In this document: in pieces, positions 1 to 6,224 of the stretch
Layout of the letters: the number at the start of each line of letters is the position of its first letter
Position numbering within the stretch: position 1 is the first letter of the stretch
Assembly (NCBI GenBank): GCA_022706175.1
Contig: JAKJDB010000103.1
Coordinates: forward strand, 1-7,813
Source: Candidatus Zhuqueibacterota bacterium
Lineage (GTDB): Bacteria > KSB1 > UBA2214
Direction: 5' to 3'
DNA: 7,813 bases
Translations under genes and position numbers: made by a program
The notes under the pieces: generated by a model
Databases searched by the model: none
Seen by the model: the letters and a program-made list of their open reading frames with translations, nothing else
Told to the model about the DNA's origin: nothing

Positions 1-984
1 CCGCATCCAGGCAGAGGCGGCGCGCACGTCGCCGGCGAACACTTCGGCGCCGGCGCCGGCGACCCGGGTGAAGCGCAGGCCGCCGTCGTTGCGATACAGG
101 GCGCCCGCTTTCGACTCTCCGCTGGTGAGAATGTCCTGCCGGCCGTCGTTGTCAAAATCGGCGAGGAGTATTGAATATCCATTCATCGGAATGGCGACCG
201 AGCTGCTGACGTCGGCAAAGGCGCCGCCGGTGTTCTTGTACACGCGCAGCAGCGGATCGGCGTCGCCGCTGATATCGGACACGGTGATCAGCAGGTCGGA
301 ATCCCCGTCATTGTCCAAATCGCTCCAGGTGACGCCGTTGCCTTTGTGGTTCAGATTTACGCCCAGCGCGGCCGCGCGGTCGGTAAAAGTCCCGGCGCCG
401 TCGTTGACATAGAGCCGATTGGCGGCAAAGCGTTTGACCACATACAGATCCACATCGCCGTCGAGGTCGAAATCGCACGCCGCGGCGCTCTGCCGTTCCA
501 CTGTGCTGGATTCGCGAACGTCGTTGCAACCGCGGTCTCTGCGAGTGAAATATCCCTTGCCGTCGTTCAGATACAACTCGTTGGGCGCCCGCTTGTTGAG
601 CACAAACAGATCCAGGTCGCCGTCGCCTTCCACGTCAAAGGCCAGCACGGAAGTGGTTTCCTCGGAAGAGGATTCGATGCCGCGGCTGGAGGTCACGTTG
701 CGGAACGATTGATGATTTACGTTTTCAAGGAGAACGTTCTGTCCCGGTGAATGGGCGTTGAACAGATCCAGATCGCCGTCGCTGTCCATGTCAAAGAACA
801 CCACGCCCCGGCCGTTGCCCGCATCCTTGGCCTGCCAGCCCGCTGCGGATTCCGGGTACGGGAGCGTATCCCCGCTGGCGTACAAAAGATGCCGGTTCTG
901 TTTGGAGGAGGGGGCGATCCGGCTGAGGTACAGTTCATCCTTGCCGTCGTTGTTGAGATCCGCCAGCGCCATTCCTTGACCGCC
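1..984 (-). repeat. FG-GAP/VCBS repeat array within the secreted esterase-like gene
   Basis: Six acidic calcium-loop cores occur at residues 308-316, 364-372, 416-424, 470-478, 521-529 and 575-583 of the encoded protein, a period of about 54 residues or 160 bases. The repeat is partly visible in the DNA: on the plus strand, positions 442-475, 605-640 and 761-796 are near-copies centred on CAGATCCA followed by TCGCCGTCG. Such units fold as blades of integrin-like or lectin-like beta-propellers in known proteins. The array continues beyond the left window edge, so the total repeat number is unknown. Confidence 0.8.
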
Positions 985-1881
985 GTAATAATGATCGAGC
1001 CCCGCTACGCCGAAACGCCAGGTGGCATCGGTGAACCATCGCGGCGTGCCCGAGATCAACGGCGCCAACACGTCCATATAGGCATTCGCCATCACTTCAT
1101 GGCCGCGCGAGTTGGGATGCAGATCATCCGCCATGAGGACCGTCCCATCGGTGGAAGCCCACAAAGGATTTTCCAAAAACCGCGTGAAATGATCGCACAG
1201 ATACACCGGTTCCAACCGGCCGGTGAGATGTCCCTTTTGGAAATCCTGGACCATCTTGGCGAGTTGCATGTTGAACACCACCACCAGACTGTCCTCGCCT
1301 TTTCTGGGGATGATCTGGCTGACGACGATGTGCTGGAGGTATTGTCCTTTGCCGTAGCGCCAGGTCAACAGATAATTCACCAGCGTGATCATGGGCTGGA
1401 TGTTGGCGGTGAATCCATTGGTGCCCAGATGAATGGCCGTCACCGTGGGATGGTATTTCTCCATGTCCGAGGCGACATCCATGGACCCGCCGGCAGAAAA
1501 CTCCCAGATCTTGCTGCCGCCCTTGAAATGGCCCTCATAGGGCGATTCACCGAAACTGCCGACAAAATCCACAGACAGGCCCGCCGTCTGCAACAGCTGA
1601 TATAATATTTTTCGGAACCCGATGGAATCGGAGGCACCGCGGCCTTCGGTAATGGAATCCCCGATCAGCATCAGGCGCGGAGAAGCGCCGAGAACCATGG
1701 GCGGCAGCTGAAGAGACTGCGTCTCCATCGGCGAACTTGGCAAAGGCGCATCCGCCGTCCGCTGCAAAACCATCGTCTCCTTTTGCAATACAGGCGCAGC
1801 CTGATCCGCTGCAGCATAAACAGAGGACGAAAAAGCCAAAAATAATAAAAAAATCCCGCCTGGTAAACGGTGTTTCAGCAT
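1..1881 (-). CDS. Secreted SGNH/GDSL esterase-like protein with C-terminal FG-GAP/VCBS repeats (3' end outside window)
   Basis: The frame stays open for 627 codons from ATG 1881 to the window edge, so the C-terminus is missing. Residues 1-24 form a signal peptide (basic start, then GIFLLFLAFSSSVYA). Residues 68-280 look like an SGNH hydrolase: block I GDSITEG with the nucleophile Ser76, a Gly-Gly at 131-132 as possible block II, block III LGTNG with Asn155, and block V DDLHP with Asp252 and His255. Block III lacks the usual Asp after Asn. From residue 300 onward come at least six units with calcium-loop cores such as DMDSDGDLD (364-372), about 51-56 residues apart, several followed by a LYxND-type strand. 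I infer an exported or surface carbohydrate or lipid esterase with a beta-propeller-like repeat domain; the substrate cannot be read from the sequence. ATG 1881 is preferred over the in-frame ATG 1893 because GGAG sits six bases upstream and the signal peptide then starts correctly. The gene is transcribed divergently from folB. Confidence 0.85.
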   Translation of the reverse strand, partial: MLKHRLPGGIFLLFLAFSSSVYAAADQAAPVLQKETMVLQRTADAPLPSSPMETQSLQLPPMVLGASPRLMLIGDSITEGRGASDSIGFRKILYQLLQTAGLSVDFVGSFGESPYEGHFKGGSKIWEFSAGGSMDVASDMEKYHPTVTAIHLGTNGFTANIQPMITLVNYLLTWRYGKGQYLQHIVVSQIIPRKGEDSLVVVFNMQLAKMVQDFQKGHLTGRLEPVYLCDHFTRFLENPLWASTDGTVLMADDLHPNSRGHEVMANAYMDVLAPLISGTPRWFTDATWRFGVAGLDHYYGGQGMALADLNNDGKDELYLSRIAPSSKQNRHLLYASGDTLPYPESAAGWQAKDAGNGRGVVFFDMDSDGDLDLFNAHSPGQNVLLENVNHQSFRNVTSSRGIESSSEETTSVLAFDVEGDGDLDLFVLNKRAPNELYLNDGKGYFTRRDRGCNDVRESSTVERQSAAACDFDLDGDVDLYVVKRFAANRLYVNDGAGTFTDRAAALGVNLNHKGNGVTWSDLDNDGDSDLLITVSDISGDADPLLRVYKNTGGAFADVSSSVAIPMNGYSILLADFDNDGRQDILTSGESKAGALYRNDGGLRFTRVAGAGAEVFAGDVRAASAWMR

Positions 1882-1887
1882 TCCTAT

Positions 1888-1891
1888 CTCC
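1888..1891 (-). promoter_or_regulatory. Shine-Dalgarno site deciding the esterase start
   Basis: On the minus strand GGAG is followed by six bases and then ATG at 1881. The alternative in-frame ATG at 1893 overlaps this site and has no comparable purine box upstream, which supports the shorter protein. Confidence 0.6.
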
Positions 1892-2023
1892 ATGACAGTC
1901 CCGGAAGATCGATCCTGAGAAAAAATCAGACCCAGTGGTTATAGCTTGTTTATTATAAAACTACTAAAAATCCGTAAAACTGCGTAAAGCCACCGGCGAG
2001 AAACAGCCTGCGCTTATTTGCTA

Positions 2024-2053
2024 ATTTTATTATTTTTAAATAAGTTTTGTCAA
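2024..2053 (-). promoter_or_regulatory. Putative sigma70-type promoter for the secreted esterase gene
   Basis: Reading the minus strand, TTGACA (2053-2048) is followed by an 18-base spacer and TAAAAT (2029-2024), in an AT-rich region. This would give a leader of roughly 135 bases. A perfect TATAAT (1957-1952) lies closer to the gene but has only a poor -35 match, so it is a second candidate. The -35 hexamer is the left arm of the inverted repeat shared with the folB promoter. Confidence 0.4.
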
Positions 2054-2071
2054 GGTAATTTATCTTGACAA
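2047..2071. repeat. Inverted repeat with mirrored -35 hexamers between divergent genes
   Basis: TTGTCAAG (2047-2054) and CTTGACAA (2064-2071) are perfect inverted copies. Extending inward gives 11-base arms with one mismatch around a three-base centre (2058-2060). Each arm holds a TTGACA, one on each strand. It could be a shared operator or just two back-to-back promoters. As RNA it would form a weak AT-rich hairpin with no T-tract, so a terminator is unlikely. Confidence 0.6.
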
Positions 2072-2093
2072 TCTGCCCATATTTTAATAAATT
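2065..2093 (+). promoter_or_regulatory. Putative sigma70-type promoter for the folB-folK-dNK operon
   Basis: A consensus TTGACA (2065-2070), a 17-base spacer and TAAATT (2088-2093, four of six matches to TATAAT) precede folB. Transcription would start near 2100, giving a leader of about 20 bases. GAGGA at 2106-2110 is the likely ribosome binding site for ATG 2121, with a ten-base spacer. The -35 box lies in the right arm of the inverted repeat. Confidence 0.5.
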
Positions 2094-2120
2094 ATCCATA
2101 CTCTTGAGGATACAGAAACA

Positions 2121-2486
2121 ATGACCCGAGATCACATACGCATTCGCGGTATGATTTTTCATGCCTATCACGGCTGTGGACAGGATGAGCGCACCAACGG
2201 CCAACGGTTCGAAGTGGACCTGGATCTGGTTTTCGACGCAGCGCCCGCGGCAGCCAGCGACCGCCTCAAAGACACCATCGACGTTCGCCGGGTTTACCGC
2301 GAGGTGCAGAACATCGTGACCAACGACCGTTTTTATTTAATCGAGACTCTGGGCGAACACATCGCTCAACGTATCCTGCAGAGTTTTCCGGTGGGATCAG
2401 TGACCGTGGCGGTGCGCAAACCGTTCGCCCCGCTGGGCGGGCTGACCGATGGGACGGAAATTGAAATCACGCGCGGCCGTCCGTAA
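2121..2486 (+). CDS. folB: Dihydroneopterin aldolase
   Basis: This 121-residue protein has the usual length and pattern of FolB, which cleaves 7,8-dihydroneopterin to 6-hydroxymethyl-7,8-dihydropterin and glycolaldehyde in cytosolic folate synthesis. Visible family features are RGMIFHAYHG at 9-18, Glu23 in QDERTNGQRF, the LIETLGEHIAQRIL helix with Glu75, and Lys100 in VRKPFAPLGG, corresponding to the active-site Glu, Glu and Lys of the S. aureus enzyme. An oddity is that the conserved active-site Tyr (Tyr54 in S. aureus), expected within TIDVRRVYREV, appears to be Val55; Tyr59 is the nearest tyrosine. It is the first gene of the cluster and its end overlaps folK by 38 bases, so the two are probably co-translated. 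Confidence 0.93.
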   Translation: MTRDHIRIRGMIFHAYHGCGQDERTNGQRFEVDLDLVFDAAPAAASDRLKDTIDVRRVYREVQNIVTNDRFYLIETLGEHIAQRILQSFPVGSVTVAVRKPFAPLGGLTDGTEIEITRGRP

Positions 2487-3018
2487 CGCGGCCGGCGACG
2501 GCATAGCCCACATCAGTATGGGCTCGAATCTGGGTGATCGCCTGTTCTATCTCTGTGCAGCGGTCCGACGATTAACGGAAACAGCGGAGATCCACGTGCA
2601 GGCCCTGTCCAGTGTTTACGAGACCGAGCCGGTGGGCAAGGCCGATCAAGCCGATTTTCTCAACGCCGTTGTGCGAATACAGACATCGTTGCCGTCGCGG
2701 CAGCTTCTGGACCAGCTGTTTATCGTGGAGCGGCGTTTGGGACGGCAACGCGGCGAACGCTGGGGCCCGCGCACGATTGACTTGGATCTGCTGACCATGG
2801 CGGACGAGGTGAGGAACGATCCGGATCTGGTTCTTCCGCATCCGCGCCTTACCGACCGCCGGTTCGTTCTTCTGCCGTTTGCGGAAATAGCGCCGGAGTG
2901 GGTGCTGCCGGGGTTCGGGAAAACGATCGCGCAGCTTTTGTCTGCCTGCCCGGATCCTCATCGCGTTCAGTTGTATCTGACCTCAACGGAGTTTCGTCGA
3001 AGGATTCAAACGACATGA
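2449..3018 (+). CDS. folK: 2-amino-4-hydroxy-6-hydroxymethyldihydropteridine pyrophosphokinase (HPPK)
   Basis: FolK transfers pyrophosphate from ATP to the pterin alcohol made by FolB, the next step of folate synthesis. Family marks are MGSNLGDR at 24-31, SSVYETEPVG at 54-63, DFLNAVV at 69-75, the HPPK signature RWGPRTIDLDLL at 104-115 with metal-binding Asp111 and Asp113, and LPHPRLTDRRFVLLPFAEIAP at 129-149. The ATG at 2449 lies 38 bases inside folB and has GGGCGGG upstream. TTG at 2461 (GGGACGG upstream) is an alternative; both leave about 15-20 non-conserved residues before the HPPK core, slightly more than usual. The stop TGA overlaps the next start as ATGA. Confidence 0.93.
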   Translation: MGRKLKSRAAVRNAAGDGIAHISMGSNLGDRLFYLCAAVRRLTETAEIHVQALSSVYETEPVGKADQADFLNAVVRIQTSLPSRQLLDQLFIVERRLGRQRGERWGPRTIDLDLLTMADEVRNDPDLVLPHPRLTDRRFVLLPFAEIAPEWVLPGFGKTIAQLLSACPDPHRVQLYLTSTEFRRRIQTT

Positions 3019-3647
3019 TGCCCAAATACATTTGTATCGAAGGCGTGATCGGCGCCGGCAAGACCAGCATGGCTCGATTGCTGGGGGAGCGGATGAATGC
3101 GCGGGTGATTTACGAAAAACCGGAAGAGAATCCTTTTCTCGCGGACTTTTACAAAGACCCGGCGCGCTATGCGTTTCAGGTTCAGCTGTTTTTTCTCCTC
3201 AGCCGCTACCGCCAGCAGCAGGAGAGTCTGCAGCCGGATCTGTTCCAGCCGGCCACGGTTTCGGATTATCTTTTTGCCAAGGACCGCATCTTTGCGCATC
3301 TGAACCTCGAAGACCGGGAGCTGTTTCTCTATGACCGGGTGGCGGGATTGCTGGAACGGGATATCCTGAAGCCCGATCTGGTCGTCTATCTGCAATCCTC
3401 GGTCGAACGGCTGATGGCCAACATCCAAAAGCGCGGGCGCTCGTACGAAAAAGAGATGTCGGAAGAGTATATCCGCTCTTTGAACGAAGCCTACAATCGT
3501 TTTTTCTTTCATTACTCCGATACGCCCCTGTTGGTCGTCAACAGCGCGTTGATCGATTTTGTCAACAACCGCGAACATCTGGATGAACTGGTGAATCAGA
3601 TTTTGCGGCCCCATTCCGGGATCGAATACTATTCGCCCGCTCGCTGA
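3015..3647 (+). CDS. Deoxynucleoside kinase (dCK/dGK family)
   Basis: This 210-residue P-loop kinase should phosphorylate deoxynucleosides with ATP for DNA precursor salvage. The Walker A motif GVIGAGKT occupies residues 10-17. YEKPEENPF (33-41) supplies the likely catalytic acid, followed by the helix FQVQLFFLLSRYRQQ (54-68), VSDYLFAKDRIFA (82-94) as the substrate-side Asp-Arg motif, and a LID-like RGRSYEKEM (140-148). DLVVYLQ (121-127) is the strand leading to the LID. The base specificity (dA/dC versus dG) cannot be assigned from sequence alone. ATG 3015 is chosen because it overlaps the folK stop as ATGA and has AGGA ten bases upstream; a second ATG follows at 3018. The same frame is open further upstream inside folK, but that part does not resemble the family. 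HPPK next to a deoxynucleoside kinase recurs in FCB-type genomes (from memory). Confidence 0.9.
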   Translation: MMPKYICIEGVIGAGKTSMARLLGERMNARVIYEKPEENPFLADFYKDPARYAFQVQLFFLLSRYRQQQESLQPDLFQPATVSDYLFAKDRIFAHLNLEDRELFLYDRVAGLLERDILKPDLVVYLQSSVERLMANIQKRGRSYEKEMSEEYIRSLNEAYNRFFFHYSDTPLLVVNSALIDFVNNREHLDELVNQILRPHSGIEYYSPAR

Positions 3648-3765
3648 CCCGCCTCGGCGTTTGCCGCCCCGGGCCGGAGAAGACCCGGCGATGATCGTCC
3701 GCGGTCCTAGGCCGGGCACGATAGTTGAATCCACAATCCATTAAGATCGAAAATCAGAGCGGCAC
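3648..3765 (+). other. GC-rich intergenic gap with competing hairpins
   Basis: This gap contains CCGGG (3669-3673), CCCGGC (3684-3689) and GCCGGG (3711-3716), which can pair in alternative ways, and an 11-base imperfect stem ATCGTCCGCGG (3694-3704) with CCGGGCACGAT (3712-3722), nine of eleven pairs around TCCTAGG. No T-tract follows, so it is not a standard intrinsic terminator. No convincing promoter for the next operon is visible, and no tRNA or known riboswitch was recognised. Confidence 0.4.
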
Positions 3766-3948
3766 ATGTTTTTCCAATTGCTCATCCTGATCATTCTGTT
3801 TTACGTAATCAACAAAATCTTTAAATACGTGTTTGGCCAGACGCCGCCGCCGCGCGATCAGGAGGTGCGCGGTCAAGCTCACTCCAAACCCCTTGATTTA
3901 TCGGAATCAGACATTGAAGATGTCGAGTATAAAGACTTGCCGAAATAA
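3766..3948 (+). CDS. Small single-span membrane protein (DUF4834-like)
   Basis: This 60-residue protein has one N-terminal hydrophobic segment (about residues 2-22, ending in KIFKYVFG), then a Pro/Arg-containing hinge and an acidic tail (SESDIEDVEYKDLPK, 46-60). The layout resembles the short DUF4834 proteins of FCB bacteria, which have no known function. I would place the N-terminal segment in the inner membrane with the charged tail in the cytosol. The ribosome binding site is weak (AGAGCGG upstream). It stops 12 bases before the MsbA-type gene, which suggests co-expression. The assignment is by shape and context, not by a definite motif, and it could be an unrelated small membrane peptide. 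Confidence 0.65.
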   Translation: MFFQLLILIILFYVINKIFKYVFGQTPPPRDQEVRGQAHSKPLDLSESDIEDVEYKDLPK

Positions 3949-3960
3949 GCCAGCGCCCCT

Positions 3961-5820
3961 ATGAAGCTCTATCTGCGCATACTTGCCTATATCAAGCCCT
4001 ACTGGGCGCATCTCCTGGGATCGCTGGTGTGCATCCTTTTCTTCACCGTGTTCAGCAGCGTTTTGACCCTGTCGGTCATCCCCTTTTTGAACACGATCTT
4101 CAGCCAGGAGCAGCAAGCGCCGCCGGCCGCGACCACGGAGATTCAGACCGCCGCCGCTTCACCGGCAGCGCCGGCAGCCGGCAAATGGCTGCAGGCCAAG
4201 GATCAGGCCAAAAAATGGGTGTACGACCGGTTGATCGGCAGAGACCGGCAGCGGGCGCTGCAACGGCTATGCCTGCTCATCGTGATGCTCTTTTTTCTCA
4301 AAAGCGTATTCGATTATCTGCAGGCCTATTTTATGGCGTTCGTGGAACAGGGCGTGATCCGCGACATACGCAATGATCTGTACCGCCACATCAACCGGCT
4401 GTCGCTGGACTTTTACCATCGCACCCGCGCGGGGCAGATCATCTCCCGCATCACCAACGATGTGACGCTGGTGAACAGCAGCATCTCGGCGGGGTTCGTC
4501 ACTCTGATCAAAAACCCGCTGATGCTGGCCGCCGCTCTGGCCCTGGCGATCACCCTGAGCTGGCGACTCACTCTGGTCGCCTTTCTGGTGGCGCCGTTCA
4601 GCATGGCCATCATCGGCTGGATCGGCGTGCGGCTGCGCAGGGAGAGCACCATCTCCCAGGAACGGATGGCGGACCTGACCTCCACACTGCAGGAGACCGT
4701 ATCCGGCGTCCGGGTCGTCAAAGCCTTTGCCATGGAGAACTTTGAGATACGCAAATTTGCCAACGAGACCGATCGTTATTTCCGCTCTCTACTCAAGATC
4801 ACCCGCACGCGCAATCTGTCCTCGCCGCTGACCGAGTTTCTCGCCGCCGGCGTGGCTGTGGGGATTCTCTGGTTCGGCGGCCGCCAGGTCTTGGCAGGAC
4901 AGATGCTGGCGCCGGAGGAATTCGTCGGTTTCCTCCTGATCGTTTTTTCCATGATGCAACCGATCAAAGAACTCTCCAGCGTGCACAACCGCATTCAGGA
5001 GGGGTTGGCTGCCGCGGAACGCATTTTTCATGTCCTGGATCAAAAGCCCAAGGTGCAGAACCGCGACAATCCCATCCCAGTGGCCGACTTTGCCTCTGCC
5101 ATCGCCTTTGAACAGGTCTCCTTCGGTTATCATCGCGATCGGCTGGTTCTTAAAAACATCACGCTCAAGGTCAACAAGGGCGAATGCCTGGCCATTGTCG
5201 GGCCCAGCGGCGGCGGCAAATCCACGTTGGTAGACCTAGTGCCGCGCTTTTATGATCCGCAGAAGGGCCGCATCACCCTGGACGGACAAGACCTGCGTGA
5301 TCTGGAGTTGAGCCATCTGCGCCGGCTCATGGGCATCGTCACCCAGGAGACCATTCTTTTCAACGATTCAGTGATGCGCAACATCGCCTATGGTCTGGAG
5401 GAAAAAACGCTGGCCGAAGTGATGGAAGCGGCCCGCGTGGCCAACGCTCATGACTTTATCTCCCAGCTTCCGCAGGGGTACGACACCAACATCGGTGAAC
5501 GCGGGGTCACGCTCTCGGGCGGGCAACGCCAGCGCATCGCCATCGCGCGCGCGGTTTTAAAAAATCCGCCGATTCTGATCCTCGATGAAGCGACCTCCGC
5601 ACTGGACACCGAATCGGAAATACTGGTTCAACAGGCCATCGAAAGGCTGATGAAGCACCACACCTCGTTCGTGATCGCCCACCGCTTGTCCACGGTGCTC
5701 AATGCCGACCGCATTATCGTCATTGATCACGGCGCCATCGTGGAGCAGGGGCGGCATGATGAGCTGGTCCAAGCCGGCGGATTATATCAGAAACTGTATA
5801 CCATGCAATTCCACACTTAA
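3961..5820 (+). CDS. msbA: MsbA-type lipid A/lipid exporter, ABC half-transporter
   Basis: This 619-residue half-transporter has an N-terminal six-helix membrane domain (about 1-340) and a C-terminal ATPase domain, and should act as a homodimer flipping lipid A-core or another lipid across the inner membrane. ATPase motifs are the Walker A GPSGGGKST (414-422), the Q-loop Gln462 in VTQETILF, the signature LSGGQ (518-522), Walker B ILILDE ending in Asp542-Glu543, and the H-loop His574 in AHRLST. The intracellular-loop region DFYHRTRAGQIISRITNDV is typical of the family. Between the first two membrane helices there is an Ala/Pro-rich stretch (about 50-74) followed by a charged segment, longer than in E. 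coli MsbA. No clear Shine-Dalgarno sequence precedes ATG 3961. Multidrug exporters of the ABCB class are the main alternative. Confidence 0.88.
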   Translation: MKLYLRILAYIKPYWAHLLGSLVCILFFTVFSSVLTLSVIPFLNTIFSQEQQAPPAATTEIQTAAASPAAPAAGKWLQAKDQAKKWVYDRLIGRDRQRALQRLCLLIVMLFFLKSVFDYLQAYFMAFVEQGVIRDIRNDLYRHINRLSLDFYHRTRAGQIISRITNDVTLVNSSISAGFVTLIKNPLMLAAALALAITLSWRLTLVAFLVAPFSMAIIGWIGVRLRRESTISQERMADLTSTLQETVSGVRVVKAFAMENFEIRKFANETDRYFRSLLKITRTRNLSSPLTEFLAAGVAVGILWFGGRQVLAGQMLAPEEFVGFLLIVFSMMQPIKELSSVHNRIQEGLAAAERIFHVLDQKPKVQNRDNPIPVADFASAIAFEQVSFGYHRDRLVLKNITLKVNKGECLAIVGPSGGGKSTLVDLVPRFYDPQKGRITLDGQDLRDLELSHLRRLMGIVTQETILFNDSVMRNIAYGLEEKTLAEVMEAARVANAHDFISQLPQGYDTNIGERGVTLSGGQRQRIAIARAVLKNPPILILDEATSALDTESEILVQQAIERLMKHHTSFVIAHRLSTVLNADRIIVIDHGAIVEQGRHDELVQAGGLYQKLYTMQFHT

Positions 5821-5837
5821 CCCCATCGAGGCATCCC

Positions 5838-6224
5838 ATGCATCACGTCATTCAAACCGCTCAGGCCCCTGCGGCCGTAGGCCCTTACAGCCAGGCCATC
5901 CTTGTGACAACGACCCGAACCCTTTACACGGCCGGCCAATTGGGCATGGATCCACAGACAGGCAACCTGGTCGAAGGCGGAGTGGCGGCCCAGACCCGGC
6001 AGGCGCTGCACAACCTGCAGGCCATCCTGGAGACAGCCGGCGCATCCATGCGCCAGGTGGTCAAAACCGTCGTATTTCTGAAAAACATGGACGACTTTGC
6101 CGCCATGAATAAGGTCTATGCCGATTTTTTCCCAGAGCAGCCGCCGGCGCGCTCCACCATCGAGGTGGCCCGGTTGCCCAAAAACGGTCTGGTGGAGATC
6201 GAAGCGGTGGCGGTCATCGAATGA
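5838..6224 (+). CDS. ridA: RidA-family reactive enamine/imine deaminase
   Basis: At 128 residues it matches the RidA (YjgF) family, trimeric cytosolic enzymes that hydrolyse 2-aminoacrylate-derived imines, protecting PLP enzymes. Visible marks are PAAVGPYSQA (11-20) with Tyr17, LYTAGQLGMDPQTG (29-42), NLQAILETAGA (59-69), VKTVVFLKNMDDFAAMN (75-91), PPARSTIEVARLPKNGLVEIEAVA (102-125) with the catalytic Arg105, and Glu120. GAGG at 5828-5831 lies six bases before the ATG. It starts 17 bases after the ABC exporter and its TGA overlaps the next ATG as ATGA. It is a general housekeeping gene, so its link to the envelope genes around it is probably only operonic. Confidence 0.95.
   Translation: MHHVIQTAQAPAAVGPYSQAILVTTTRTLYTAGQLGMDPQTGNLVEGGVAAQTRQALHNLQAILETAGASMRQVVKTVVFLKNMDDFAAMNKVYADFFPEQPPARSTIEVARLPKNGLVEIEAVAVIE

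Noticed and set aside
751..1605. A 284-codon open frame on the plus strand
   Set aside because: It is antisense to the esterase-repeat gene, whose frame has a signal peptide, catalytic motifs and repeats. Its own residues show no motifs and arise from codon bias.
1970..2015. GCGTAAAGCCACCGG on the plus strand, recalling the core of a cyclic-di-GMP-I (GEMM) riboswitch
   Set aside because: The first half of the aptamer (GCAAACC stem and loop) is absent, and the piece is followed by AT-rich DNA with no matching second stem, so a riboswitch cannot be supported.
2013..2045. Inverted repeat CTTATTT ... AAATAAG in the intergenic region
   Set aside because: Seven-base AT arms 18 bases apart are likely by chance in this composition.
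1953..2204. An 83-codon minus-strand frame across the divergent promoter region
   Set aside because: It overlaps folB and the AT-rich intergenic region with no ribosome binding site or family resemblance.
3006..3734. A 242-codon open frame on the minus strand
   Set aside because: It lies opposite the well-supported deoxynucleoside kinase and has no recognisable domain; GC-rich codons remove stops.
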